From Flavobacterium sp. 9 (GTDB lineage Bacteria > Bacteroidota > Bacteroidia > Flavobacteriales > Flavobacteriaceae), in NCBI RefSeq assembly GCF_002754195.1, contig NZ_PEEU01000001.1, positions 4,092,001-4,156,000 of the forward strand: DNA of 64,000 bases, given 5' to 3'. The notes beneath the pieces are model-generated. The model did no database searches. It had not been told where the DNA came from and saw nothing but the letters and a program-made list of their open reading frames with translations. A program made the position numbers and the translations under genes. Within the stretch, counting starts at the first letter, position 1. Every line of letters begins with the position of its first letter. Below, piece by piece: positions 45,003-53,991 of the stretch.

Positions 45003-45365
45003 CTAAGTAGTTAATTCCCAATCTTCGGGTTCGCAACCCCAAATTGTTTTCCCGTCAGGATATAAATTTGTTTGAGTATCAATAAGCAAAGCTATCTGAA
45101 GCTTTTTATACTCCCTTTCTTCTCTTGTTAGTCCCACAAGGTCTGCAGCATAATTGTCTTCAATATATAATTCGGTCGCATCAATCTGCTCATTTGTCCA
45201 ATGGACATACTTCGAAAATATCGCATTTTCGGTATTGTCTAAATTCCAGTCTATTACAAGAAATTTTCTTCCTGTTTCCGTTCTGTCATCAGGACGTACT
45301 TCAACTTTAATTTTACTTAAGGATCCATTTCTGTTTTGGATAATCTGGCGTTTTGTTTGTATCAT
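45003..45365 (-). CDS. hypothetical phage protein
   Basis: A 120-residue acidic protein (VRPDDRTETGRKFLVIDWNL) without known motifs. It lies between the fibre and lysis genes and is probably a fibre-associated or assembly protein. Confidence 0.5.
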   Translation of the reverse strand: MIQTKRQIIQNRNGSLSKIKVEVRPDDRTETGRKFLVIDWNLDNTENAIFSKYVHWTNEQIDATELYIEDNYAADLVGLTREEREYKKLQIALLIDTQTNLYPDGKTIWGCEPEDWELTT

Positions 45366-45393
45366 TTAGTGTGGTATTTAATGATTATTGTTA

Positions 45394-47802
45394 TTAGTAA
45401 ACTATTTTTCGATCTCCCGTTGCAGTCTTATATTCACAGCCAACAGGCAAGCCACCGGTTAATGCAGCTGCATTGTCCGGATAAGTAGGCATGTTGTTCC
45501 AAATCATAAATCCGTTTTCATCGATATAAGCCCTCACGGTTTCAGTTTGCATATTTGATCCTGAGGCTGTTTTTGCTCCCGTAATAAATCTTAACCTACT
45601 TTTTGCGTTACCTTTTCCAGTGCCGGCAACTAAATCTAAATTTCCACCGTCCAAATTCGAGGCACCAGTTGCGTTATTTTGTTGGTAATACATATCCCCA
45701 TTAGTGGTTGTATACACATTTCCATTAGGTGCAACCGCAAGACTTTGATAATTTCTAACAGTTTGCCCCATTGCAACAAAGTTTCCCATTCCGTTACTCT
45801 GTTTATATATATCAGCCCCGGCACCAGTCGTACATGCGTAAATGTCACCGGATGGGCTTGCAGCCATTGCTTTCCATATCCTTGATGTTTGACCTAACGC
45901 AACAAAATTTCCTGTACCACCGGTCTGTTTATATATATCACCATTAATAACACATGCATAGATATCACCATTTGGAGCTGCACAAATCCCTCTCCAATTT
46001 CTTGATGTTTGACCTAAGGCCACATAAGTTCCAGTTCCGCCTGTTTGTTTATAAATATCCGCACTACCTGAACAAGCATATACATCACCATTTGGAGCGA
46101 CAGTTATGGCTTCCCATCCAACGGTAACACCAGTAGATACAACAGTAAAAGTTGAAGCGGCTAACGTCTTTTTAAAAATGTTAATTCCCTGTTGAATAAC
46201 ATATATGTCTCGATTTGGTGCGGTAGCCATAGAATTCCATCCGTATAAACCTAATTGACCGATGGCAGTAAAAATACCACCACCACCGACTTGTTTATAG
46301 ATATCACCACCACTTACACCAGCATAGACATCACCATTCAAATCAACAGTAATCGACGACCAGTTTCTCGATGCTTGGTTCAGCGGGATAAAATTGACAT
46401 TAGCAATGTAGTTTATTGTTCTACCGGCTGAAATCCGCAAATTTCGACCAACTGTTGTGTTATCAGAATCTTCAATACCTATCTCTCGATCAGCTTGATA
46501 ACCTAAAGTGATATCTTTTAATGGAGTATTCATAGTCCCTATACCCAAAAAAGTTCCGTTATCAAATAGTCTACTAACGGTCAAAGTAGTTGCATTTAAA
46601 GACTTCGTGACATAGTTTGCAATTCCTGTAAATACAGTCTGTTTTGTAGCTATGCTTGTGTTTATTGCAGTTAAATCAGTATCATCCAATAAAGTACCGT
46701 TACGATTCTGAAAAGTGTAAGTTCTTGATGCAGTATTTGCATTGGTAAAAAAAGATGTGAATGTATTGGCAACGTTTCGCAATCCAAATTTACCCGTCAA
46801 AAATGTTTTGATTCCTGATACATTTTGATCTGTAGATTGCGTTAAATAAAAAGTGTCAAAATAAGTTTTCAGAGTTGACTTTATAGTTGAGAATTTCCAA
46901 TATTTTGTTTTGTTTGAATCTTCACTATCAGAAACGCCAACTTTATCATTATCATTGATAGTTACTTTTTCGGATGCTGAACTGATTTGATATCCTAATT
47001 CTGCAGCAACTCCAACATATTCCAATCTAACATTACTAGAATCATTTGCGTTTAGATTGAATTGAACAACTTCATTATTCTTTACTGTAAAATTCAAGGT
47101 ATTCGGAAAAAATATTTTCACATTACCAGTACCTGATAAATGCCACAGCTTTACGTCGTGACCTGTTTTGTTTTTGATAAAGAAAGGTTTTCCCGGACGC
47201 ATAAATTCGCCTGAAACCTGAATTGATTTTACGTCTGTGATTGCACCTGTAAGAGAAATAGAACTTCTAACATCAATTAATTCGATACGTTCAATAACTG
47301 CGGTCGCACCGTAACTAGCTATAAAATCCTGACTTTCCATTTTTGTTACAAAAGTTTCAATCGGAATAACAGGTTCGTCAATTAAATCTCCAAAAACTGA
47401 AACGAAAGAAATTTTTATGGTATCCGGCGGTGTAGCAGGTTCTTCTGCAGAATCAATACTTTCGGTTCCCTGAATTTTGACTATTGTGGCAAATTTGGTG
47501 AATACTAAAATATCTATTCTTTTAAAACCTTCTGAAGCAACTGCAATTGTAGTTTCGAAAGCATCCGGATTTGTCAAGACTTGGTGATTGATCCTACAAG
47601 TAAACGCAAAAGCTGCAATTGTCATTTTATTCAAAGCTTTAACAACAGCGCCATGAACTAAAATATCATCTGGGAATCCGATATCCTCAATCTTATCTAA
47701 AAGTTGTTGTGCTGTCAATTCACAGCCACCTTTATCTGTTTTTAATCTCCAGTTATCGTCTGGATCATGTGGGAATGGGTTATTTGATGCTAGAATACTC
47801 AT
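45394..47802 (-). CDS. phage fibre protein with six-fold propeller repeats
   Basis: An 802-residue protein. The N-terminal 300 residues look like an attachment domain; the middle (about 300-470) resembles fibre shafts (YWKFSTIKSTLKTYFDTFYL). Residues about 475-710 hold six copies of a roughly 41-residue unit, each with an aromatic near 481, 522, 563, 603, 643 and 685 followed by APNGDIYAC and DIYKQTGGTG. This is the pattern of a six-bladed beta-propeller and a likely receptor-binding part. The C-terminus (NMPTYPDNAAALTGG onward) is seen in head- or tail-fibre ends of Bacteroidota phages. Its ATG is 4 bases from a -7 box. Confidence 0.75.
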   Translation of the reverse strand: MSILASNNPFPHDPDDNWRLKTDKGGCELTAQQLLDKIEDIGFPDDILVHGAVVKALNKMTIAAFAFTCRINHQVLTNPDAFETTIAVASEGFKRIDILVFTKFATIVKIQGTESIDSAEEPATPPDTIKISFVSVFGDLIDEPVIPIETFVTKMESQDFIASYGATAVIERIELIDVRSSISLTGAITDVKSIQVSGEFMRPGKPFFIKNKTGHDVKLWHLSGTGNVKIFFPNTLNFTVKNNEVVQFNLNANDSSNVRLEYVGVAAELGYQISSASEKVTINDNDKVGVSDSEDSNKTKYWKFSTIKSTLKTYFDTFYLTQSTDQNVSGIKTFLTGKFGLRNVANTFTSFFTNANTASRTYTFQNRNGTLLDDTDLTAINTSIATKQTVFTGIANYVTKSLNATTLTVSRLFDNGTFLGIGTMNTPLKDITLGYQADREIGIEDSDNTTVGRNLRISAGRTINYIANVNFIPLNQASRNWSSITVDLNGDVYAGVSGGDIYKQVGGGGIFTAIGQLGLYGWNSMATAPNRDIYVIQQGINIFKKTLAASTFTVVSTGVTVGWEAITVAPNGDVYACSGSADIYKQTGGTGTYVALGQTSRNWRGICAAPNGDIYACVINGDIYKQTGGTGNFVALGQTSRIWKAMAASPSGDIYACTTGAGADIYKQSNGMGNFVAMGQTVRNYQSLAVAPNGNVYTTTNGDMYYQQNNATGASNLDGGNLDLVAGTGKGNAKSRLRFITGAKTASGSNMQTETVRAYIDENGFMIWNNMPTYPDNAAALTGGLPVGCEYKTATGDRKIVY
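45680..46400 (-). repeat. about 120-bp repeats in the fibre gene
   Basis: The six propeller units are encoded by consecutive DNA repeats of about 120 bp. The units that centre on residues 563, 603 and 643 are the most alike (GDIYKQTGGTG then VALGQTSR), which suggests recent duplication and room for recombination. Confidence 0.7.
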
Positions 47803-47806
47803 AAGG

Positions 47807-47842
47807 CTAAATTCAATATTTGTAAATTTTTTAAATAGGACA
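47807..47842 (-). promoter_or_regulatory. late-type phage promoter 3 (TGTCCTATT box)
   Basis: Minus strand: TGTCCTATT (47842-47834), 19 bases, GAATTTAG (47814-47807). The -7 element ends 4 bases before the fibre ATG, so the mRNA would start at or next to the ATG. Confidence 0.65.
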
Positions 47843-47845
47843 TTC

Positions 47846-48811
47846 TTAGATTGAAAGTATTCCTGGTGTATCGTATGGTGTATATCCGGAACCTGAAGAA
47901 ACTGATTTCTTAATTGGTGATTCGCATTGATTGAACTCAGATAAATTCGATTCTATTAGGTCTCTCGCCATTGCTAAATATTGAGAACCATTATTGATCT
48001 GTTTATTGACAAGATTTGTAATCTGATCAGAAGGTTTTCCCGAACTGGCACTTTCTTTTCTTCCATCTACGAAAGTTTGAAAATTGACGCGAAGACCGTT
48101 TTCATCCAAAAGAAATAAACCTTCATCTGCGACTTTTGCCACAGTAAATGCCACAATAGCTTTTTGAATTTCAATTTTAACATCGTTTACAATACCGGAA
48201 ACATCAGTTTTTAAATGCTCTAGTAGTTCCGGACAAAGCAATGTCTTTACATATTGATCTTCAACTTGTCGAATGGATGGTTGAAGTGCTAAAAAGGTTT
48301 GTCTTGAGTTGAAAATACTATAGTATTTATCGAAGATTGCCGTGTTTTTAACTAGTAATTCTTTGTTTATGGTACCAAATTCTGCAGTCCAATCGGGAAA
48401 AACATCCGGATTCTTTTCAAGGATCTCCAATAAGTAATCCATTGCTTCGTGACCAGAGCGCAAAAGTTCTCGACGCATGTCATTATCACGCCACCATTCA
48501 GTTGATTTTCGTTGATCATTATTAATTGTACTTGTTCCCGAACCATCAATAATTACTGAAAGAAAAGGAAAGTAAATAAACATACCAAAGTTGGTTATTG
48601 CATTACGTAAATGCTCACGCGCTTCATTCTTTACGGCAAACGAGATATCCGGAGGTGTAGCTTCATTTGCTAAAAAAACATGAAGACTACCTACATATTT
48701 TCTTGTATAGGCATTGAATGCTTTAGTTATATATGGTTCAAAATCTGCAAAAATGAAAGACTGTGATACCGTTACATATTTTTTTAAATCGGCTGTAGTT
48801 TCTAGTATCAT
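47846..48811 (-). CDS. conserved phage structural protein
   Basis: The 321-residue protein (TTADLKKYVTVSQSFIFADF, EPYITKAFNAYTRKYVG) follows the portal gene, overlapping it by one base. I believe similar proteins recur behind portals in Bacteroidota phages, but no fold is known to me; a head-to-tail connection role is likely. Confidence 0.6.
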   Translation of the reverse strand: MILETTADLKKYVTVSQSFIFADFEPYITKAFNAYTRKYVGSLHVFLANEATPPDISFAVKNEAREHLRNAITNFGMFIYFPFLSVIIDGSGTSTINNDQRKSTEWWRDNDMRRELLRSGHEAMDYLLEILEKNPDVFPDWTAEFGTINKELLVKNTAIFDKYYSIFNSRQTFLALQPSIRQVEDQYVKTLLCPELLEHLKTDVSGIVNDVKIEIQKAIVAFTVAKVADEGLFLLDENGLRVNFQTFVDGRKESASSGKPSDQITNLVNKQINNGSQYLAMARDLIESNLSEFNQCESPIKKSVSSGSGYTPYDTPGILSI

Positions 48812-50175
48812 TATGCTGCGCTGTTTTGGGTTCCTGTTGGGTTTTTATCAAGTGTCGTTAACACAGTGTTTTCAAATCCTGCATTAATTGTTTCATCGTA
48901 CTGATTATAATCCTGGACGAAATAGAATATTTCTAATGTTGTTTCGCGATTGGTTTTGAATAAAGCACAAAGTATGTTGAACGCTGCGTTTTTATCTGAT
49001 CCGGATCCCGCGCCAAGTTTTCCGCCCGGTATTCCGGCACCAATTAAAGAGGGATCAACGCCCAATGAAAAAAGCACCTCTGAGTTTGCAGCCTCGGCTT
49101 CAGGTAAATAAGAACCGTCTTTTAGTTTATCATCAATGGCAGTAATAGTTATTGCAGAAACCTGTTCGCCTTTAGCATTTGTATATTTCATTGCTTGGAT
49201 AGACTTTCCGGCTTTTTCGTTTCCAACTAGACTTGAATTTATGGAATCAACTAATTCAGTTCTAATTTTTTTTCGTTCCTCGACTTTCATCCTGGTCCAT
49301 TCCTCTGCATATACATTTTGATAGTATGTTTCATCAACTTCGATTAAAAACTTAATCGTCATTTGATTGGCAAACAATGCTTTTTTAAGAGCAGGAACTG
49401 AGTTTGCTACATCTAACCATCCTGATTTTAAAATTGCATGCCATTCACTTTCAGGATAATACGCTTCATCAATTAAAGGATAAAATACAGGTCTTATAAA
49501 CTTGGTAATTTTATTTACTTTGCAGTATTCACGAACTTCATCAGCAGACCAGTAGCTATCAATCAAAGGAATTTTTTCAACGAATTCAGACTCAACATCA
49601 ACAGAACTTCCTTTTCCAAACTTCTCAGAAATATAAACGTGCTCTACTAATCCACTTTCTTCGTTCATCATTTCGAAACGACACCATGCAGCTTTTTGAC
49701 GCTTTACACGGTTGATTGTCGCGTAATTCTCGGAAAGAATGTATTCTGGAAATGCGATTGAAAACCACTCAAGATCTGCAATGGTTTCTTTCCAAAAACG
49801 GGACATTTGTGATTTTTTGAAAAAAGCGTTGATTTCAGTAAGCTCCGAACCCGGAACCATTTTAATTACTTTTTTTCCATCTTCGGTAACATCATTTCTA
49901 AATAAGATCAGACCGTTACCATAATGCGCTTTACGCAAAAATCTTAAAGAAGAAGACGCGGCACCATTTTTCTTTACTTCCTTTAAAACTTGTTGGGGAT
50001 AATCATTGTTTTTTCCCCATGAAGCTATCTCACCTTGTTTGTCTTTTACGTCGACTTTTACTGCTGTAACAGTTCCATCCATTTTATCAATGGAATTTTT
50101 GAACGATACCATTGCCGGTGAACCATTAAATTCGGTTATGGCGATATGATTACCTATGAATTCGGTATTTGACAT
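48811..50175 (-). CDS. phage portal protein
   Basis: The 454-residue protein forming the DNA entry ring at one capsid corner. The family-typical stretch with NSEVLFSLGVDPSLIGAGIP and then GKLGAGSGSDK, and the SFKNSIDKMDGTVTAVKVDV start, match portals of Bacteroidota phages. It shares one base with the small gene before it and lies one unit after the terminase. Confidence 0.85.
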   Translation of the reverse strand: MSNTEFIGNHIAITEFNGSPAMVSFKNSIDKMDGTVTAVKVDVKDKQGEIASWGKNNDYPQQVLKEVKKNGAASSSLRFLRKAHYGNGLILFRNDVTEDGKKVIKMVPGSELTEINAFFKKSQMSRFWKETIADLEWFSIAFPEYILSENYATINRVKRQKAAWCRFEMMNEESGLVEHVYISEKFGKGSSVDVESEFVEKIPLIDSYWSADEVREYCKVNKITKFIRPVFYPLIDEAYYPESEWHAILKSGWLDVANSVPALKKALFANQMTIKFLIEVDETYYQNVYAEEWTRMKVEERKKIRTELVDSINSSLVGNEKAGKSIQAMKYTNAKGEQVSAITITAIDDKLKDGSYLPEAEAANSEVLFSLGVDPSLIGAGIPGGKLGAGSGSDKNAAFNILCALFKTNRETTLEIFYFVQDYNQYDETINAGFENTVLTTLDKNPTGTQNSAA

Positions 50176-50519
50176 TAGTAAATGATTTCTTTATTGTTAA
50201 TACTTATGATAAAATCAATGATAACTGTGACAACACTATTGTCTGACAGTTCAATATTTCGGGTTCTGTTTGCGAAATGATTAGCATTTTTAGTTTTTTT
50301 GACCGGAGTTAAAACATTTTCGATTGTATCTCGATGGATTCTATTCGGATTCTTTTCTAAAAGAAGTCTCGCACCTAAGTATGATTTTAGTTTTCCTCCT
50401 TTTTTTGAGGTAGAATTAAAAGTTCTATAGGTCATATCAAACGGAATTAGCGTTCCTCTTTGATCCTTTTGATTTAGGATTGCCAAACCTTCTTTTAATG
50501 AAATCTTTTCCTTTTGCAT
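50175..50519 (-). CDS. hypothetical phage protein
   Basis: A 114-residue basic protein (MQKEKISLKEGLAILNQKDQ) without recognised motifs. It is the first gene of the portal transcript, with its ATG 4 bases downstream of a -7 element. Confidence 0.6.
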   Translation of the reverse strand: MQKEKISLKEGLAILNQKDQRGTLIPFDMTYRTFNSTSKKGGKLKSYLGARLLLEKNPNRIHRDTIENVLTPVKKTKNANHFANRTRNIELSDNSVVTVIIDFIISINNKEIIY

Positions 50520-50523
50520 ACCG

Positions 50524-50559
50524 CTAAATTCATTCTTCGACAGTTTTTAAAATAGGACA
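50524..50559 (-). promoter_or_regulatory. late-type phage promoter 4 (TGTCCTATT box)
   Basis: Minus strand: TGTCCTATT (50559-50551), 19 bases, GAATTTAG (50531-50524). The -7 element is identical to promoter 3 and is likewise 4 bases from an ATG. The rest of the 234-base gap up to 50753 is AT-rich without a gene. Confidence 0.65.
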
Positions 50560-50753
50560 GTATTTTTATGCTCAGAATTGAATCAATTACATATACTTTT
50601 TCTAGTATTTAAAATCTTATTCTTTTGAAAATCAATTTTTTGAGCCTTTAAAAAATAAAATAATTTATATTTTTCGACAAAAAAGCACGCCTGTCCCTAT
50701 AAATTTCCACACTTTCCAAACCCAAAAGATCAGGATATATGAAAATGCATGGT

Positions 50754-52250
50754 TTAGAAGGTCTGAATACGGCTTTCGGACAGAAGGAGGCTCGAACCCT
50801 TGAAGATGTCATTGTACATCGTCATGATCGGAATATCCATTGCATCGGTAAGGTGTGGCGCGTGTTGCTGTGGAAACAAGGGGTTACGCTCGTCTTTCTT
50901 AACCTTTTCGATTCCTCCATTTAAAGATTCCTTAGCTTCGGTACGCTCGAGTGCAATGATCAGATCGGGATTGTTATGCTCATTGATTCGGATCTTAGGT
51001 AAGCGCGTTTGATGTTCTTTAAGCATTGCATTAAGCAATAGATACTTATCGGTGTGTGTGGGTGCTGCACCTTTGGTCATTGGATAGACAGTCCAACCAT
51101 GTTTAGTCAGTACATCAGTGATCTGCTCAAAGTAGGTTCGGCTATCGTTTGGGAGTCTATTGTTACCGTCATGCCCCCCATACAAGTAGACGAACTTTTC
51201 CTGGTGCGGTCGATAGTAAGGTATAACCTGCTCAATAAACAAATCATCCAATAGCTTTGGTGACTTAACAAAGAATGACTTTAATACTCGGTATGTATCT
51301 TCTTGTGGCTGAGAGACAACACAACAATTAAATACACCAAAATCAACGGACATAATCAGAGGTTCATTAGTTCTTACATCATTATCCTGGTTAGAATTGA
51401 AATGTTCTGATTTGGCTACAACGCCAATTGTCTCGAGATAACTATTATTGTAGTCAGTATAGTAGTGTTTTGCCGGAATAAGATTACCATAGAATCCGTC
51501 TACAATTTCTTGTGGTCGAATATTTAATATCTCGGCATTATATAGAATCTCAGATACTGCCTGATCACGCATTTTTTTAAACCATGCGGGATTAAGGTAA
51601 GGATTTGATAACGCTGAAGCTTTTATAAATGCGTACTCTTTTGGGTTCTTTTTTGCCACTGCTTCCATATCAGTGAACCACTTTCCTTTTTTATTGATTG
51701 GTGTTGATGAAACATAGAATTCTGACCCTAAGAGAGAGCATTTTTTAAATATTTCCTTTTGCGCCCTATTAGTGGTTTTTACATTTGTAAACAGTTTTTC
51801 CGGATCCAATAAAGCCGCTTCATCTCCCAATTCCGCATAAGAATTTAGACCACGGCCAGAATTGGGGTTATCTAGCGAAACAAGCTGAAAAATTGCCCCA
51901 TTAGCAAAGTGAATGATATTGTTCCATTGGTTAGGTGGCTGATATGGCATTTCAAAACCCATTTTTTTACCAGATCTTCCAACAACATAATCGACATCCT
52001 GAAACAAATTAAACATTGCCAAACCTTCAATGGCTGATGGCAATGTTCTGGATAATATCTGTGAATAAGTAGAACCAACCAGGGCGAATGATGCTTTTGG
52101 CATCTGTCGGACTAATTCGCGCTTATGATACCCGAAAATGGTCGATTTACCACCCCCACGACCAATCTCAGCATATTTGTTTTTTTGCGGTGCCAGAACC
52201 GTCGCTAGTTGTGGAATGGTGAGTTTTACAAACTTCTTGTTACTGATCAT
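50754..52250 (-). CDS. phage terminase large subunit
   Basis: The 498-residue ATP-driven DNA packaging motor. Walker A GRGGGKS at residues 30-36, a Walker B-like acidic stretch in NSYAELGDEAALLD, and the nuclease domain opening with MSVDFGVFNCC (metal-binding Asp). A full-length, intact gene. It overlaps the small subunit gene by 11 bases. Confidence 0.93.
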   Translation of the reverse strand: MISNKKFVKLTIPQLATVLAPQKNKYAEIGRGGGKSTIFGYHKRELVRQMPKASFALVGSTYSQILSRTLPSAIEGLAMFNLFQDVDYVVGRSGKKMGFEMPYQPPNQWNNIIHFANGAIFQLVSLDNPNSGRGLNSYAELGDEAALLDPEKLFTNVKTTNRAQKEIFKKCSLLGSEFYVSSTPINKKGKWFTDMEAVAKKNPKEYAFIKASALSNPYLNPAWFKKMRDQAVSEILYNAEILNIRPQEIVDGFYGNLIPAKHYYTDYNNSYLETIGVVAKSEHFNSNQDNDVRTNEPLIMSVDFGVFNCCVVSQPQEDTYRVLKSFFVKSPKLLDDLFIEQVIPYYRPHQEKFVYLYGGHDGNNRLPNDSRTYFEQITDVLTKHGWTVYPMTKGAAPTHTDKYLLLNAMLKEHQTRLPKIRINEHNNPDLIIALERTEAKESLNGGIEKVKKDERNPLFPQQHAPHLTDAMDIPIMTMYNDIFKGSSLLLSESRIQTF

Positions 52251-52830
52251 CTTCTTCGTCTGATTTTATTTCCTCATGTTCGATATCAGTTACATTCAAA
52301 TTATTAAAGTCAGCTGATCCACTGGATAGCATCTCTAACAGTCGCTTTTCAACTTCTTTATCCACATTAACATGAATTTCCATATTTTCAAACTTCTCAG
52401 CATTAAATTCCGGATTATCCTCTTTAGCCAAACCACCATATTCGGCAATCAATTTCAAAGCTTTACTTTCGTTTATTCTATCGCCTTTCTGAATACATCT
52501 TTTCAAAAAATCCCTTGTATGCTCTAACCATATTGCACGAGAACCTTCTGTGTCAGCTTTTAAAATATTTCCAAAAAGCTTTTCAGAATTCCGAATATCA
52601 ATGTATGCTTGTGCCTGTGATAAATCTTTTTCTTTCATCCATTTATTTACAATCTGCTGAGATGAAAAATGGTTTAATTTTAGTGCAAAAATTTCATTCA
52701 ATCTGTTGAGAATATCTGTATTGGTCTGGCTTAAAGGAAAATGTTCCGGATTTATATAATGAGCCAGAATTTTATCGAATGTGCTATCGCCACGCTTTAG
52801 CAGCATACTGCGTTTATTAGTACCCATCAA
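52240..52830 (-). CDS. putative terminase small subunit
   Basis: The 196-residue helical protein lies directly before the large terminase. It has an N-terminal helix-turn-helix-like region (about 45-80, FSSQQIVNKWMKEKDLSQAQ) and an acidic tail ending EIKSDEEDDQ. Length, position and the DNA-binding look fit a small terminase; sequence is too diverged for certainty. Confidence 0.75.
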   Translation of the reverse strand: MMGTNKRSMLLKRGDSTFDKILAHYINPEHFPLSQTNTDILNRLNEIFALKLNHFSSQQIVNKWMKEKDLSQAQAYIDIRNSEKLFGNILKADTEGSRAIWLEHTRDFLKRCIQKGDRINESKALKLIAEYGGLAKEDNPEFNAEKFENMEIHVNVDKEVEKRLLEMLSSGSADFNNLNVTDIEHEEIKSDEEDDQ

Positions 52831-53548
52831 TTAAGTTGCTTATGGTAATTAATGTTTCGTTTTTATTGATCAGATTTTGCTCCTGCTTATTAATCATGCG
52901 CTCAATTTTTGCTCTATTAGCAACATTATCAGCGTTATTTAGTAATACCCTATTTTGTTTTAACCTGGTGTTTAGTTTAGAAATTGAAGCATAAAGAAGT
53001 TGTTGCCGCTTCAATAGTCCTGCAGGTGTCAATTCAGAAAACTCAGATTTTGGAGTGTCAGAAATAATTCGTTTTTCCAAAAACAAATCAATCTTTTGCC
53101 AACATAATTCGTTCTTTTTGAAATTGGAGTGAATTCGGATTTGAATTGCTATGGCGGCTTTTTCCGCATGCTGCGGAAGTTCATTTAGTTGAACTTTTAA
53201 CATACAATTTTCCTTAAATAATTGGTTTGCTTCAAGTAATACAGGTCGCAAAGTTTCAGGAAGTTGATGAAATAAAACAGCTTGTTTTTGATCGTTTTTA
53301 GGAACTATTTCTAGTACCGGCTTTACTATTTCTAAAACTGTCTTTTGTACATTCGAAACAAAGACATTCTGATCATATTTTTCAATGAATTTATTCAATT
53401 CATATTTTAGCTTTTCCCTATTAAATGAATTGTTTTTCTTTTTGAAGTTTTTTAAAAGCAACGAATTATGCTTTGGTAGATTACCATAAATGATAATTCC
53501 AGTAGCATAATCACAGCCGTCTTTAATCCAATTTTGTAAAATTTCCAT
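52817..53548 (-). CDS. hypothetical phage protein
   Basis: A 243-residue, Lys/Asn/Leu-rich helical protein (MEILQNWIKDGCDYATGIII) of unknown function, perhaps packaging-related. The ATG at 53548 lies 3 bases downstream of the -7 element of promoter 5; an in-frame ATG at 53599 lies upstream of the promoter and inside a terminator, so it is rejected. Overlaps the small terminase gene by 14 bases. Confidence 0.6.
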   Translation of the reverse strand: MEILQNWIKDGCDYATGIIIYGNLPKHNSLLLKNFKKKNNSFNREKLKYELNKFIEKYDQNVFVSNVQKTVLEIVKPVLEIVPKNDQKQAVLFHQLPETLRPVLLEANQLFKENCMLKVQLNELPQHAEKAAIAIQIRIHSNFKKNELCWQKIDLFLEKRIISDTPKSEFSELTPAGLLKRQQLLYASISKLNTRLKQNRVLLNNADNVANRAKIERMINKQEQNLINKNETLITISNLIDGY

Positions 53549-53551
53549 GTA

Positions 53552-53587
53552 CAAATATGGAAAGTGTGAATTCTTTACAATAGGACA
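53552..53587 (-). promoter_or_regulatory. late-type phage promoter 5 (TGTCCTATT box)
   Basis: Minus strand: TGTCCTATT (53587-53579), 19 bases, CATATTTG (53559-53552). It is directly preceded by a terminator, as with promoter 2; the two sites share about 28 of 30 bases. Confidence 0.7.
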
Positions 53588-53613
53588 TAAAAAAACCACT
53601 CATTTGAGTGGTT
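53588..53613 (-). terminator. terminator before the packaging unit
   Basis: AACCACTCA (53594-53602) pairs with TGAGTGGTT (53605-53613), followed by T6 on the minus strand. It overlaps the stop codon of the gene ending at 53612. The loop is only 2 bases, so the real loop is probably 4. Confidence 0.85.
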
Positions 53614-53938
53614 ATGTGATTCTTTCTACTTCCTGTGTCTTTAAATCCAATTCAGTTTTCAAACACCATCCAACTTCCAGACTTTTTCGAATTTCGTAGA
53701 TTGTTCTATCATCTTTTTGAATTTCACAGTAGCTTTCAACTACATAGCTAAATCGTTTGTAATTCAATTCAATAAGAATATCGTTTAATTCATAATCAGA
53801 AATACAATTAGCCGGAAATAGTCTAAAAAGCAATGCAAGTAAATCACGTGTAGTCAATTTTAAGTTAGCACTTTCCGGATTACTTGGTTTGAAGTTTTCA
53901 ATTAAAAAATCGGTTATAGTTTCAATATAGTCAAGCAT
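53612..53938 (-). CDS. hypothetical phage protein
   Basis: A 108-residue acidic helical protein (MLDYIETITDFLIENFKPSN, LTTRDLLALLFRLFPANCIS) without recognised motifs. It forms a single-gene transcript with its own promoter (53956-53991) and terminator, a moron-like layout between Dam and terminase genes. Confidence 0.6.
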   Translation of the reverse strand: MLDYIETITDFLIENFKPSNPESANLKLTTRDLLALLFRLFPANCISDYELNDILIELNYKRFSYVVESYCEIQKDDRTIYEIRKSLEVGWCLKTELDLKTQEVERIT

Positions 53939-53955
53939 AAAAGTATTTTTTATCC

Positions 53956-53991
53956 AAATTTAATTATATTAAGATATTTTAAATAGGATAG
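53956..53991 (-). promoter_or_regulatory. late-type phage promoter 6 (TATCCTATT box)
   Basis: Minus strand: TATCCTATT (53991-53983), 19 bases, TAAATTTG (53963-53956, a perfect -7). One box base differs from the others. The box overlaps the last codons of the methylase gene. Confidence 0.65.

Noticed and set aside
50691..50712. TGTCCCTAT on the + strand behind the terminase gene
   Set aside because: It has an extra C, faces the wrong way, and no -7 element lies 19 bases downstream.
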